From the NCBI RefSeq assembly GCF_027531815.1, contig NZ_JAPZSK010000004.1, positions 1 to 64,000 of the forward strand: a DNA stretch of 64,000 nucleotides, written 5' to 3'. Under the pieces are notes generated by a model. It was not told the origin of the DNA. It did not search any database and saw nothing but the letters and a program-made list of their open reading frames with translations. Shown here one piece after another: positions 41,987-49,809 of the stretch. Made by a program: the position numbers and the translations under genes. How positions within the stretch are numbered: position 1 is the stretch's first letter; each line of letters begins with the position of its first letter. The DNA comes from Gemmatimonas sp. Its GTDB lineage: Bacteria; Gemmatimonadota; Gemmatimonadetes; Gemmatimonadales; Gemmatimonadaceae.

Positions 41987-43105
41987 TCAGGCCAGCAGCT
42001 CCTCGATGCTCTCCGCCGTGGCCTCGAGCACGTTCTCCAGCCCTTCCATGGTGTGGTCGCCCATGTGGCCAATGCGGAAGGTGCTGCCCTTGAGCTTGCC
42101 GTAGCCGCCGCCAATCACGAAGCCGCGCTTGGCCACGCCCTTCACGATGGCGTCGGGGCTGAGCGAGGCAGGGACACTCACGGCGGTCACGGTGTGGCTG
42201 CGCGCCTCGTCGGGCGCATACACGCAGAAGGCTTCGCCCACGCGCTGCCGCAGTTCGTGCACCCAGCTGTGGGTGTGTTCGGCCATTTGTGTGTGCCGGT
42301 CCCAGCGCCGCTCGATGGTTTCCTTCACGATGCGCTCCCCCTGCACGGCGGTGGCGTAGAGCAGGCTGAGCGCGGGGGTGTTGGGGGTCTGGTTCTTGTG
42401 GATGTACTGCTCGAACTCCACGAGATCGAAGTACAGCCCCCGCCCCTCGGCCTGACCGGCCGTGGCCAGGAAGCGCTCGCTGGCCACACCAAAGGCGAGC
42501 CCCGGCGGCAGCGCGAGCGCCTTCTGCGACCCGGTGAGCACGAAGTCCAGCTCCCACGCGTCGGTTTCCACCGGCACACCAGCCAGCCCGGTCACGCTGT
42601 CCACCAGCACCGCGCAATCGTAGCGGTGCGCCAGCTGCGTGAGTGCCTGAATGTCGGTGAGGGTGCCGGTGCTGGTTTCGCTGTGCACCACGGTGAGCGC
42701 GGCGTAGGGCTTGGCCTTGAGCGCGGCCTCGACGACGTCGAGCGGCACGGGGCGGTGCCAGTCGCCGCCGATGACGGTGGCGTCGCGCCCGCAGCTGTGC
42801 GCGATGTTGGCGAAGCGCTCACTGAAGGCCCCGTTCACCAGACACAGAATGGCGCCGGGGCGCGCGCAGCGAATGGCGGCCTCCATGAGCCCCGTGGCGC
42901 TGCTGCTGCTCACGTACACCGGCCGCTGCGTGCGGAAGATGGGCTTGAGCCCGGCCTGCACGCGCGCGAACAGCTCCTCGAATTTCGCACCGCGATGCGG
43001 CAGCATGGGGCCGGTCATGGCCGCCAGCACTTCGGGGCGCACCTCGGTGGGGCCGGGGAGGAAGAAGGTGCCAAACGGTGTCATGGGACCGGGAGACTGC
43101 GTCAT
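41987..43105 (-). CDS. Class V aminotransferase, probable phosphoserine aminotransferase role
   Basis: This 372-residue PLP enzyme has the class V plan: N-terminal FFLPGPTEVRP, VYVSSSSATGLMEAA, the aspartate in VLVDSVTGLAGV and the Schiff-base lysine in TGSQKALALPPG (Lys195). By sequence it looks like alanine-glyoxylate/serine-pyruvate transaminases, not classical SerC. Its position after serA, an FAD oxidase and serB suggests that it transaminates 3-phosphohydroxypyruvate in serine synthesis, as reported for non-orthologous class V enzymes in some phyla; this is inference from the neighbourhood. An ATG at 43084 is an alternative start. Confidence 0.82.
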   Translation of the reverse strand: MTQSPGPMTPFGTFFLPGPTEVRPEVLAAMTGPMLPHRGAKFEELFARVQAGLKPIFRTQRPVYVSSSSATGLMEAAIRCARPGAILCLVNGAFSERFANIAHSCGRDATVIGGDWHRPVPLDVVEAALKAKPYAALTVVHSETSTGTLTDIQALTQLAHRYDCAVLVDSVTGLAGVPVETDAWELDFVLTGSQKALALPPGLAFGVASERFLATAGQAEGRGLYFDLVEFEQYIHKNQTPNTPALSLLYATAVQGERIVKETIERRWDRHTQMAEHTHSWVHELRQRVGEAFCVYAPDEARSHTVTAVSVPASLSPDAIVKGVAKRGFVIGGGYGKLKGSTFRIGHMGDHTMEGLENVLEATAESIEELLA

Positions 43106-43176
43106 GGGAACGGCGTCATGTGGTGACCATCGTCATGGTTACGGCGAGAGCGGCAACTGCGGGTTGCAGCGGGAGC

Positions 43177-43824
43177 CTACGCGAACAACAGCTCCCGCAA
43201 GGCGTCGAAGCTTGGCGCTTCGGCGTCGGCGACGGCAACGACCTGCTCGCGACGGGCCACGCGGGTGTAGGCGAAGAAGCTATCGACCACGCCGCGCACG
43301 GCGGCGTCGGTGCTGCCGTCGCCCACCATGGCCACGGGGGTGCGCAGCTGCAGGCGCTGCACGGTGAGCGGCTTGCCCTGCTGCGTGGCCAGTGGCTGCT
43401 CGCCGTCGAGCACACTGAAGGTGCCGTCGGTGTCCTGCGCGACGCTGACGGCGTGCACCCGATCGGCCGCCACCCCCAGCTGCAGCGCCAGGGGAATGAT
43501 GCTGGTTCGCAGCCCGCCGCTCAGCAGATGCACGTGCACGCGCGCGGCGTGCAGCTCGAAGATGAGCTCACGCGCGCCGGGTTCGATGGCGTGCTGATAC
43601 GCATTGGCCAGCTGCAGCAGCTCGGCGGCGGTGGGGCGAATGCGCTCAAGCCGCCGCGTATACACGGCCTCGATGGGCATCTCGCCGGCCATGGCCCGCG
43701 CCGTGAGCTCTTCGCTCTCGCGGGCAATGTCGGGGCCGCGCAACGCGGCGAGCCAGTCGATGCCCTCGATGGCGGCCAGCGTGGAGTCGACGTCGAAAAC
43801 TACCGTCTTGAATTTGGGAGGCAC
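43177..43824 (-). CDS. serB: Phosphoserine phosphatase-like HAD hydrolase
   Basis: This 215-residue phosphatase has the HAD motifs: nucleophile and acid in VVFDVDSTLA (Asp11, Asp13), motif II Ser in LLSGGLRTS, a Lys in TQQGKPLTV and motif III in MVGDGSTDAAV. The cap domain is the small helical C1 type expected for SerB. It starts at a GTG. It would catalyse the last step of serine synthesis, hydrolysis of phosphoserine, beside serA and the aminotransferase. Confidence 0.9.
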   Translation of the reverse strand: MPPKFKTVVFDVDSTLAAIEGIDWLAALRGPDIARESEELTARAMAGEMPIEAVYTRRLERIRPTAAELLQLANAYQHAIEPGARELIFELHAARVHVHLLSGGLRTSIIPLALQLGVAADRVHAVSVAQDTDGTFSVLDGEQPLATQQGKPLTVQRLQLRTPVAMVGDGSTDAAVRGVVDSFFAYTRVARREQVVAVADAEAPSFDALRELLFA

Positions 43825-43863
43825 GGCGTAGGGAGACGGGGAGGCACGGAGACGCGGAGGTGA

Positions 43864-45243
43864 CTACGCGAACACGTTGCCGGGGGCGAGCAGGCCATGC
43901 GGGTCGAACTCGCGTTTCACGGCCCGCATGAGGCGCTGCTGGGCATCGCTCATCTGCAGCGGCAGCCACCGGCTCTTGAGTTTGCCAATGCCATGCTCGG
44001 CGGCCACGGTGCCGCCCATGGCAATCACGGCCTTGAGGGTGGCATACACCACCTGCTCGATGCGCCGCAGTTCATCGGCGTCCTGCGCCACGAAGTTCTG
44101 GTGCGGATGGCCATTGCCGGCGTGCCCGTAGGCAATGCCCAGCGGAATGCCCGCCTCCACGGCGTAGCCGCGCGCGAGGTGCAGCGCTTCGGCCAGCCGC
44201 GGGTAGGGCACGGCCCAGTCGGTGCTCACCTTGCGCCCACCAAACGGGCGCCGCGCGGCGCCACGCTCGTTCATGGTGGCGGGCACCGCGTGCCGCATGC
44301 GACGCGCCTCCAGCTGACTGGCGGGCGAATCGTACACGCGAATGTCTTCGGCCATGGCCGCATGCGACTCGGCCAGCGCCAGCCACGCGTCGAGCGGCAA
44401 CTCGTCGTGGCCGTCTTCGTGCGCGCCGGTTTCCTCCACGTACACCATGGCGCGCGCACTCGTGGCCCAACTGCTGCTGCCCTCGGCGGCGCGGGCAATG
44501 TCCATGGCGCCCTGATCGAAGTACTCGAGACAGCGCGGGTGCACGTCGGTGCTGCGGCGCGCGCTCACCACGAACGCCAGCGCATCGGCCTCGTGCGTGA
44601 AGGGCACGATGAGCCCCAGCACCTGCTGCGGCAGCGGCTGCAGCGCGAACTCGGCCTCCACCACCACGCCCAGCGTACCCTCGCTCCCCACGAACCACTC
44701 CACGGGATCGTGGGCAATGGGGTAGCCCACGGTGTTCTTCTCCAGCTGCGGGCGACGCAGTTCGAGCGTTTCGCCGCTGGCCAGCAGCACGGTGAGCGCG
44801 CGCACGTGCGGGCCGGTGGCGCCGTAGCGCAGGCTGCGCGCCCCGCTGGCGTTGCAGGCAATGGCGCCGCCCACCGTGCACTCTTCCTCACTGGTGGGAT
44901 CAGGAGTGAACAGCAGCCCCTTGGCTTCGGCGGCGCGCCGCACATCGGCCACAATCGCGCCCGCGCCCACGCGCACGGTGCGCTGGTCAGTGTCGATCTC
45001 GCCAATGTGACTCAGATTGCGGAGCGACAGCAGGATGCCCCGGTCGGTGATGCTGGCGCCCGTGGTGCTGCTCTGCCACCCGGCGGGAGTGACGCAGGTG
45101 CGGGTGCTCGTGGCGTCCCGGAGAATCTCCGCCAGCTCCTCGATGGACGACGGGCGCGCGACGGACTCCGGAATCATTTCGAGACCGGAGGCATCGCGGG
45201 CATGCGCGAAGCGGACGTCGTGGTCGAGGGAGAGGTGAGACAC
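43864..45243 (-). CDS. FAD-linked oxidase (GlcD / D-2-hydroxyacid dehydrogenase type)
   Basis: This 459-residue flavoprotein has the PCMH-type FAD-binding domain in the first half (VTPAGWQSSTTGASI, TVGGAIACNASGARSLRYG, FVGSEGTLGVVVEA) and the FAD-oxidase C-terminal domain (YGHAGNGHPHQNF, AAEHGIGKLKSRWLP). The family includes glycolate, D-lactate and D-2-hydroxyglutarate dehydrogenases. Between serA and serB the most attractive role is to reoxidise D-2-hydroxyglutarate, the by-product that SerA makes from 2-oxoglutarate; this is inference. It starts at a GTG and lies 40 bases upstream of serB. Confidence 0.85.
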   Translation of the reverse strand: MSHLSLDHDVRFAHARDASGLEMIPESVARPSSIEELAEILRDATSTRTCVTPAGWQSSTTGASITDRGILLSLRNLSHIGEIDTDQRTVRVGAGAIVADVRRAAEAKGLLFTPDPTSEEECTVGGAIACNASGARSLRYGATGPHVRALTVLLASGETLELRRPQLEKNTVGYPIAHDPVEWFVGSEGTLGVVVEAEFALQPLPQQVLGLIVPFTHEADALAFVVSARRSTDVHPRCLEYFDQGAMDIARAAEGSSSWATSARAMVYVEETGAHEDGHDELPLDAWLALAESHAAMAEDIRVYDSPASQLEARRMRHAVPATMNERGAARRPFGGRKVSTDWAVPYPRLAEALHLARGYAVEAGIPLGIAYGHAGNGHPHQNFVAQDADELRRIEQVVYATLKAVIAMGGTVAAEHGIGKLKSRWLPLQMSDAQQRLMRAVKREFDPHGLLAPGNVFA

Positions 45244-45444
45244 TGAGAGACGAGACGTGAGACGTGAGGGGAAACGGCGTTATGGATGAACGGCGTTATG
45301 GGTCATGGTTACTGCGAAAGTGAAACGGCGGGAGCGTGAGTGCGAGTGAGCGCAGGGGAACGACGCTGCGCTGGTTCCCGTAACTGCGTGGGGTAGTCAC
45401 TCCGCGGCTCCTCTCCTCCGCGGCTCCTCTCCTCAGCGGCTCGT

Positions 45445-47046
45445 TCATTCGTTGCGGAAGTGGACGACGCTCGCTGTCACTACATCGGGGAGATCCAACA
45501 GCGCCTTGCGGGTCTCTTCGCTCACTTCGCCGTCGACGCTCACGGCGGCGAGGGCGTCACCGCCCTGCGCGAGGCGCGCCTGGTGATACTCGGCGATGTT
45601 CACGTGCTGCTCACCCAGCAACGTGCCCACGCGGCCGATGACACCGGGCACGTCGTGGTTGGTGAGAATGAGCAGCGTCTGCCGCGGGTTCACGTCGATA
45701 TGAAAGCTGCCGATTTGCGTGAGGCGCGGCGTGCCCCCGTCGGGCGCGGTGCCGGTCACGGCGAGCTGCTGCATGCCGCCGGCGAGCGCCACCTCGATGG
45801 TGCGCGCGCCCAGTTCGTGGCTTTCCCCCACGCTCAGTTCGAGGCCGCGCGTTTCGGCGAGGGAGCGCGCGTTGATGAGGTTGAGGCGATCGGTTTCGAT
45901 GACCCCTTCCAGCACGCCAGCGGCGGCCGCGGCGAGCAGTGCCCCCGTACCGTGCGCGAGGTCGGGGCTCACGCGCAGCGCCACGCGCCGCACGGCGCGC
46001 ATTCCCTGGTCGGCGAGCACGGCGCGGGCCACGGCGGCGGCGCGACGCACCACCAGCATGGCGGGCTGCAGGTCGCCCCACTCGCCGGCGCCACCGGCCA
46101 CGTTGATGCTCTTGGAGAGATCGTTGCGCAGCAGGGCATCGCGCACGGCCAGGCACACGTCGCGCGACACGTTGCGCTGCGCCTCCACGGTGTTGGCGCC
46201 GAGGTGCGGGAGCAGAATGAGGTTGGGGGCGCTGCGCAGCGGCGAATCGGCGGCGAGCGGTTCGGCCTCGTACACGTCGAGCACCGCGCCGCGCAGCTGA
46301 TCGCCCTGCAGCGCCGCCAGCAGCGCCGCTTCGTCGATGATGCCGCCGCGCGCCATGTTCACCACCACACTGCGGTTGGGGAGGCGCGCGAGTTCCCGCC
46401 TGCCGATCATGCCGCGCGTTTCGTCGGTGAGCGGCACGTGCAGCGTGAGCACGTTGGTTTCGGCGAGCAGCGCATCGAGGCTGGGCGCGCGACGCACGCG
46501 CAGGGCGGTGAAGCGCTCGTCGGCGATGTAGGGATCGTACGCCACCACGCTCATGCCGAAGGCGTGCGCGCGCGTGGCCACTTCGCTGCCGATGCGGCCC
46601 AGCCCCACGATGCCGAGCGTCTTGCCCTTGAGCTCGCGGCCGAGGAAGCTGTTGCGATCCCAGCGACCGTTCTCCATGACCTGCTGCGCGCGCGGCAGCT
46701 GCCGTAGCAGGCCAATGGTGGCGCCGAAGAACAGCTCGGCCACCGCCACGGTGTTGCCGGCGGGCGCATTGATGACGGCAATGCCCAGCGAGGTGGCCAC
46801 GTCGATGGCCACGTTGTCCACGCCCACCCCGGCGCGACCAATGACCTTGAGCTTGGTGCCGGCCTTCAGCAGCTCGGCGCTGATGCGCGTGGCACTGCGC
46901 CCCACGATGGCGTCGTAGTCGGGAATGCGGGCGAGCAGCTCGTCCTTGGGAAGCGTGGGCACTTCGTCCACCTGCAGCAGCGGCTCGGCGGCGAGCAGTG
47001 CGAGGCCTTCCTGATCGACATCATCGGTGACGAGAACGCGGAACAT
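45445..47046 (-). CDS. serA: D-3-phosphoglycerate dehydrogenase
   Basis: This 533-residue enzyme commits carbon to serine synthesis. It has the long form with catalytic, NAD-binding, intervening and ACT domains. The Rossmann loop is GIVGLGRIGSEVA (145-157); the catalytic acid and base appear in the stretch VVNMARGGIIDEAAL and the helix HLGANTVEAQ. The ACT domain at about 460-533 (VNPRQTLLILTNHDVPGVIG) is the site where serine normally inhibits. It is the promoter-proximal gene of the minus-strand run serA, FAD oxidase, serB, aminotransferase. Confidence 0.95.
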   Translation of the reverse strand: MFRVLVTDDVDQEGLALLAAEPLLQVDEVPTLPKDELLARIPDYDAIVGRSATRISAELLKAGTKLKVIGRAGVGVDNVAIDVATSLGIAVINAPAGNTVAVAELFFGATIGLLRQLPRAQQVMENGRWDRNSFLGRELKGKTLGIVGLGRIGSEVATRAHAFGMSVVAYDPYIADERFTALRVRRAPSLDALLAETNVLTLHVPLTDETRGMIGRRELARLPNRSVVVNMARGGIIDEAALLAALQGDQLRGAVLDVYEAEPLAADSPLRSAPNLILLPHLGANTVEAQRNVSRDVCLAVRDALLRNDLSKSINVAGGAGEWGDLQPAMLVVRRAAAVARAVLADQGMRAVRRVALRVSPDLAHGTGALLAAAAAGVLEGVIETDRLNLINARSLAETRGLELSVGESHELGARTIEVALAGGMQQLAVTGTAPDGGTPRLTQIGSFHIDVNPRQTLLILTNHDVPGVIGRVGTLLGEQHVNIAEYHQARLAQGGDALAAVSVDGEVSEETRKALLDLPDVVTASVVHFRNE

Positions 47047-47363
47047 GGCTCGGGGCTGAAGGACGAAGCGCTGGGGCGACGAAAGGTACTGCGACGGAGC
47101 GCGTGAATGCCGGATGATCGGATATCCGGATGTTCGGATGTCGGATTATCGGATGTTCGGACGACAGATGTCGGATGAATGCCGGAGTTCGGAGTTGGGA
47201 TACGGCGTTCGGAAATCGGAGGTCGGATGGGACAAACACTCAGACCTCGGACCTCCGACAACCGTCCGGCTTCGGACCTCCGGCATGCATCCGACTTCCG
47301 ATTTCCGGCGGTCCGATCTCCGGCAGTCCGATTAGTCGGATCAGTCCGGAACCCCGGCGCTGG
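47047..47363. repeat. Third unit of the CGGAGGT inverted-repeat family
   Basis: Between serA and the MerR-like gene an imperfect palindrome runs from about 47110 to 47350, centred near 47235. The left arm (47168-47228) carries GAATGCCGGAG, TTCGGAAATCGGAGGTCGG; the right arm (47242-47310) carries ACCTCGGACCTCCGAC and GGCATGCATCCGACTTCCG. Order and spelling of these blocks match the two units at 9.5-10.1 kb, although the loops are unrelated. The first 60 bases after the serA start hold nothing recognisable. Confidence 0.85.
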
Positions 47364-47894
47364 TCAGAGTCCCAGCTGTCTCCGCAGCGCGTCGCGCAGG
47401 GCGACCACGGTATCATCGGAGGCGGCCGGCGAGTCGTCACGCACGTGCAGCTCCATGCCGTCGGCAATGCTGATGCGTCGCCAACTGGCCACCGGGTTGG
47501 TGTTCTTGCGCACCGGATCGAGTTGCAGCGACAGGGCGGGCGCGAGCGACGCGGCTACGCGCCGTTCGAGCGCATCGCCGGTGGTCTCCTTCATTTCCGC
47601 CTTGATGGCGTCGAGCGTCTGTCCTTCGCGCTGACGGATCTTGATGGCCAGCAGCTGCAGCAGATGCCGGTAGCCATAGGTGGCGGCGGTGCCGGCCCCT
47701 TCCGGCCGGTCGAGCAGCCCGTTGGCCACGTAGAAGCGCACCGCACGCGCACTGGGCGTGGCGCGTGCCGAGGCGTTGGTGGGCTTCACGCCGGCGCTGT
47801 CAACGAGCGCCGCCGCGTGGGCCGCGAGTCCGCGCGCGTTCCACGGAGCGTGGCGCGCGTGAGCGCGCAGGAGGGGGACGGGAGACTCGGCCAT
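47364..47894 (-). CDS. MerR-family helix-turn-helix regulator
   Basis: This protein of about 176 residues has the MerR helix-turn-helix in an unusual internal position: PSARAVRFYVANGLLDRP, AGTAATYGYRHLLQL and AIKIRQREGQTLDAIK. The first 45 residues are Ala/Arg-rich and lack homology. The C-terminus is a short domain without the Cys or aromatic cores of metal or drug sensors. The ATG at 47894 is used; another at 47924 adds ten residues and cannot be excluded. Its target is unknown; the divergent spacing on the other side is small. Confidence 0.7.
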   Translation of the reverse strand: MAESPVPLLRAHARHAPWNARGLAAHAAALVDSAGVKPTNASARATPSARAVRFYVANGLLDRPEGAGTAATYGYRHLLQLLAIKIRQREGQTLDAIKAEMKETTGDALERRVAASLAPALSLQLDPVRKNTNPVASWRRISIADGMELHVRDDSPAASDDTVVALRDALRRQLGL

Positions 47895-47951
47895 GAGAGA
47901 AGCAAATATACTTGCCTTTGTCATGGCAGGGAGCGCTGCTGTCCCGCGGTG

Positions 47952-48004
47952 CCATACCGCGGTGCCATACCGCGCTGCACCACCGCGTTGCTACACCGCG
48001 GCGA
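47952..48004. repeat. Degenerate 13-bp tandem repeats
   Basis: About four units begin with CGCGGTGCCATAC (twice exactly) and continue as CGCGCTGCACCAC and CGCGTTGCTACAC. The array runs into the stop codon of the alpha/beta hydrolase gene at 47991. Confidence 0.7.
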
Positions 48005-48902
48005 CGGTGCGGTGGGCGAAGTCCTTGAGCACCGCGTTGAAGGCGTGGGGCACTTCTTCGTGTGGCAGATCCCCGGCCTCGAAGGGCACGAGTTCGGCCA
48101 GCGGCACGCGGCGCATGACCTGCGCGGCCTCGGCGTACGGGGTCTGGCTGGCTTTTGTGCCCCAGGCAATGAGCAGCGGACATTCCACCTGCGCGATACG
48201 CTCACGGATGTCCCAGTTGAGCTGCATGCCCACGAAGGCGGCCGGGGCGAAGCGTGCGTTGGGTTGGTTGGCGCTCAGCCAGTAGAGCTGTTCCGCGTCG
48301 CGATCGAGGCCGAAGGCGTAGATGTCCTTGAGGAAGAAGCGGATGCTGGGGCGCGAGACGAGCGCCTTGAAGAGGGCGGCGCCCACGACGGGGGTGCGGA
48401 AGGTGCCCTGAATGGCGCCGAAGGGCATGCCGCCCTGGTTGTAGAGGCGCGACACGCCACCGGGGCCAATGGCCACGACGCCGCGCACGAGCCTCGGGTG
48501 GTCGGCGGCGATGGCGATGGCGTACGTGGCACCGAGCGAGCTGCCCACGAGCAGTGCCGGCTCGCCGACCACGTCGACCAGGAAGTCGTGGATGAGCTGC
48601 AGGTAGAGCTGCGCGGTGTAGCGCAGCGGTGGCCGGTCGGAGGCGCCGAAGCCGAGCAGGTCGAGGGCGTAGCTGGTGTGCTCGTCGAGCACCGGGACCG
48701 TGTGTCGCCACTCGGCGTTCCACGCGGCGGCGTGGATGGAGTGGATGAAGACGACGGGGTCGCCATGGCCGTGCACCACGTACGCGACGCGGTGGCCGCG
48801 CCAGTCGTAAAAGCGGCGCTCGCCTCCCAGCGGATTGGGGAGCGGCGAGGTGGCGGAGGCACGCATTTCCTGTGGCATGTGACGCTCGTGGTTGGTCGAC
48901 AT
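47991..48902 (-). CDS. Alpha/beta-hydrolase
   Basis: This 303-residue enzyme has the alpha/beta-hydrolase fold: oxyanion strand VAYVVHGHGDPVVFIHSIH, nucleophile elbow GSSLGATYA, an acid in the IAWGTKASQTPY region and the catalytic His in GDLPHEEVPHAF. The start at 48902 is strongly supported by a GGAGGGGG ribosome site directly upstream; the frame continues to 49019 without such support. Catalysis may be esterase or C-C hydrolase type. It is followed by the tandem 13-bp array that contains its stop codon. Confidence 0.88.
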   Translation of the reverse strand: MSTNHERHMPQEMRASATSPLPNPLGGERRFYDWRGHRVAYVVHGHGDPVVFIHSIHAAAWNAEWRHTVPVLDEHTSYALDLLGFGASDRPPLRYTAQLYLQLIHDFLVDVVGEPALLVGSSLGATYAIAIAADHPRLVRGVVAIGPGGVSRLYNQGGMPFGAIQGTFRTPVVGAALFKALVSRPSIRFFLKDIYAFGLDRDAEQLYWLSANQPNARFAPAAFVGMQLNWDIRERIAQVECPLLIAWGTKASQTPYAEAAQVMRRVPLAELVPFEAGDLPHEEVPHAFNAVLKDFAHRTVAAV

Positions 48903-49108
48903 GCCCCCTCCTGAACGCACGAATCGCGCTGACCGTGTGCCGACTCGCCTGGCCGCCCGTGTGACACTCCCCAGTATCACCCACCACCCACCGGAACGAC
49001 CAGACGATTGTGTCGGCACGATCGCGCGACCGTGCCCGCCCCAGGAGGGCGGTATTCGAGTTGTACGGCTGCGGGAGCTCCGCGGCCCGGACTCAGGCGT
49101 GCGCTGTG

Positions 49109-49519
49109 TTACTCCTTGAGACTGGTCGCGAACGCGGTGCGCACTCCGACGGATGACGCGTGGTTCGCAATGGTGGCGAGATCCACGGGTTTTTCCAGGA
49201 AGTGCAGCGCGCCGAGACGGAACGAGGCCTGACGATTGGAGTCGTCGGGGTACGCAGTCAGGACGAGCACCATCGCATCGGGGGAGAGCATGCCGGCGAG
49301 GGCCATGACCTGCAGCCCGCCGTCCCGCTTTCCGCCCAGGCGGAGGTCCGTCACGATCAGATCGAAGCGCTGCATGCGCAGCTTCTCGAGTGCCTCAGGA
49401 AGAAGTTCAGCCGACGTGACCGTGTTCCCTTCCACTTCGAACAGCTCGACGAGGATATCGCGGATACTCTGTTCATCCTCGACGACGAGCACGGCCTTCG
49501 TTGCAGCTTCGGTCTTCAT
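49109..49519 (-). CDS. Single-domain response regulator
   Basis: This 136-residue receiver has no output domain. The acidic pair is in VVEDEQSIRDIL, the phosphorylation site in DLIVTDLRLGG and the conserved Lys in LEKPVDLATI. It lies 290 bases downstream of an NtrC-like gene and on the same strand, so it may be a phosphate sink or adaptor for the kinase at 51.4-52.9 kb. The gap between them contains an inverted repeat, so co-transcription is not certain. Confidence 0.88.
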   Translation of the reverse strand: MKTEAATKAVLVVEDEQSIRDILVELFEVEGNTVTSAELLPEALEKLRMQRFDLIVTDLRLGGKRDGGLQVMALAGMLSPDAMVLVLTAYPDDSNRQASFRLGALHFLEKPVDLATIANHASSVGVRTAFATSLKE

Positions 49520-49699
49520 GCCGATGTGCTAGTGCGATAAGCGGGCCGCAGTGCGGCATGCATGCTCAAGTCGTTCTTGTGCTTGCTGTTGTGTCATTTC
49601 GCAATCACAAAGATGATGTCCGTGGCGTGCCCGGAAATCGGTCGGAGTGATGGTGGCGACTGGAAATCGGGCGCTCGAATTCCGGCGGGGGCTTCCTCG

Positions 49700-49806
49700 T
49701 CGGAGACACGGAGGTAGGAGGCGCGGAGGTAGGGAGGCACGGGGGTAAAGGAAGAAAGGCACCACCGCCTCCACCATTATTGCCTCCCCTCCTCCGCGCC
49801 TCCTGT
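49700..49806. repeat. GGAGGCGCGG-family inverted repeat
   Basis: The left arm, around 49717-49740 (GGAGGCGCGGAGGTAGGGAG), and the right arm, around 49784-49805 (CCCTCCTCCGCGCCTCC), are reverse complements over about 23 bases with two differences. They end 4 bases before the NtrC-like gene stop. The stem could act as a terminator after that gene. Confidence 0.65.
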
Positions 49807-49809
49807 TCC

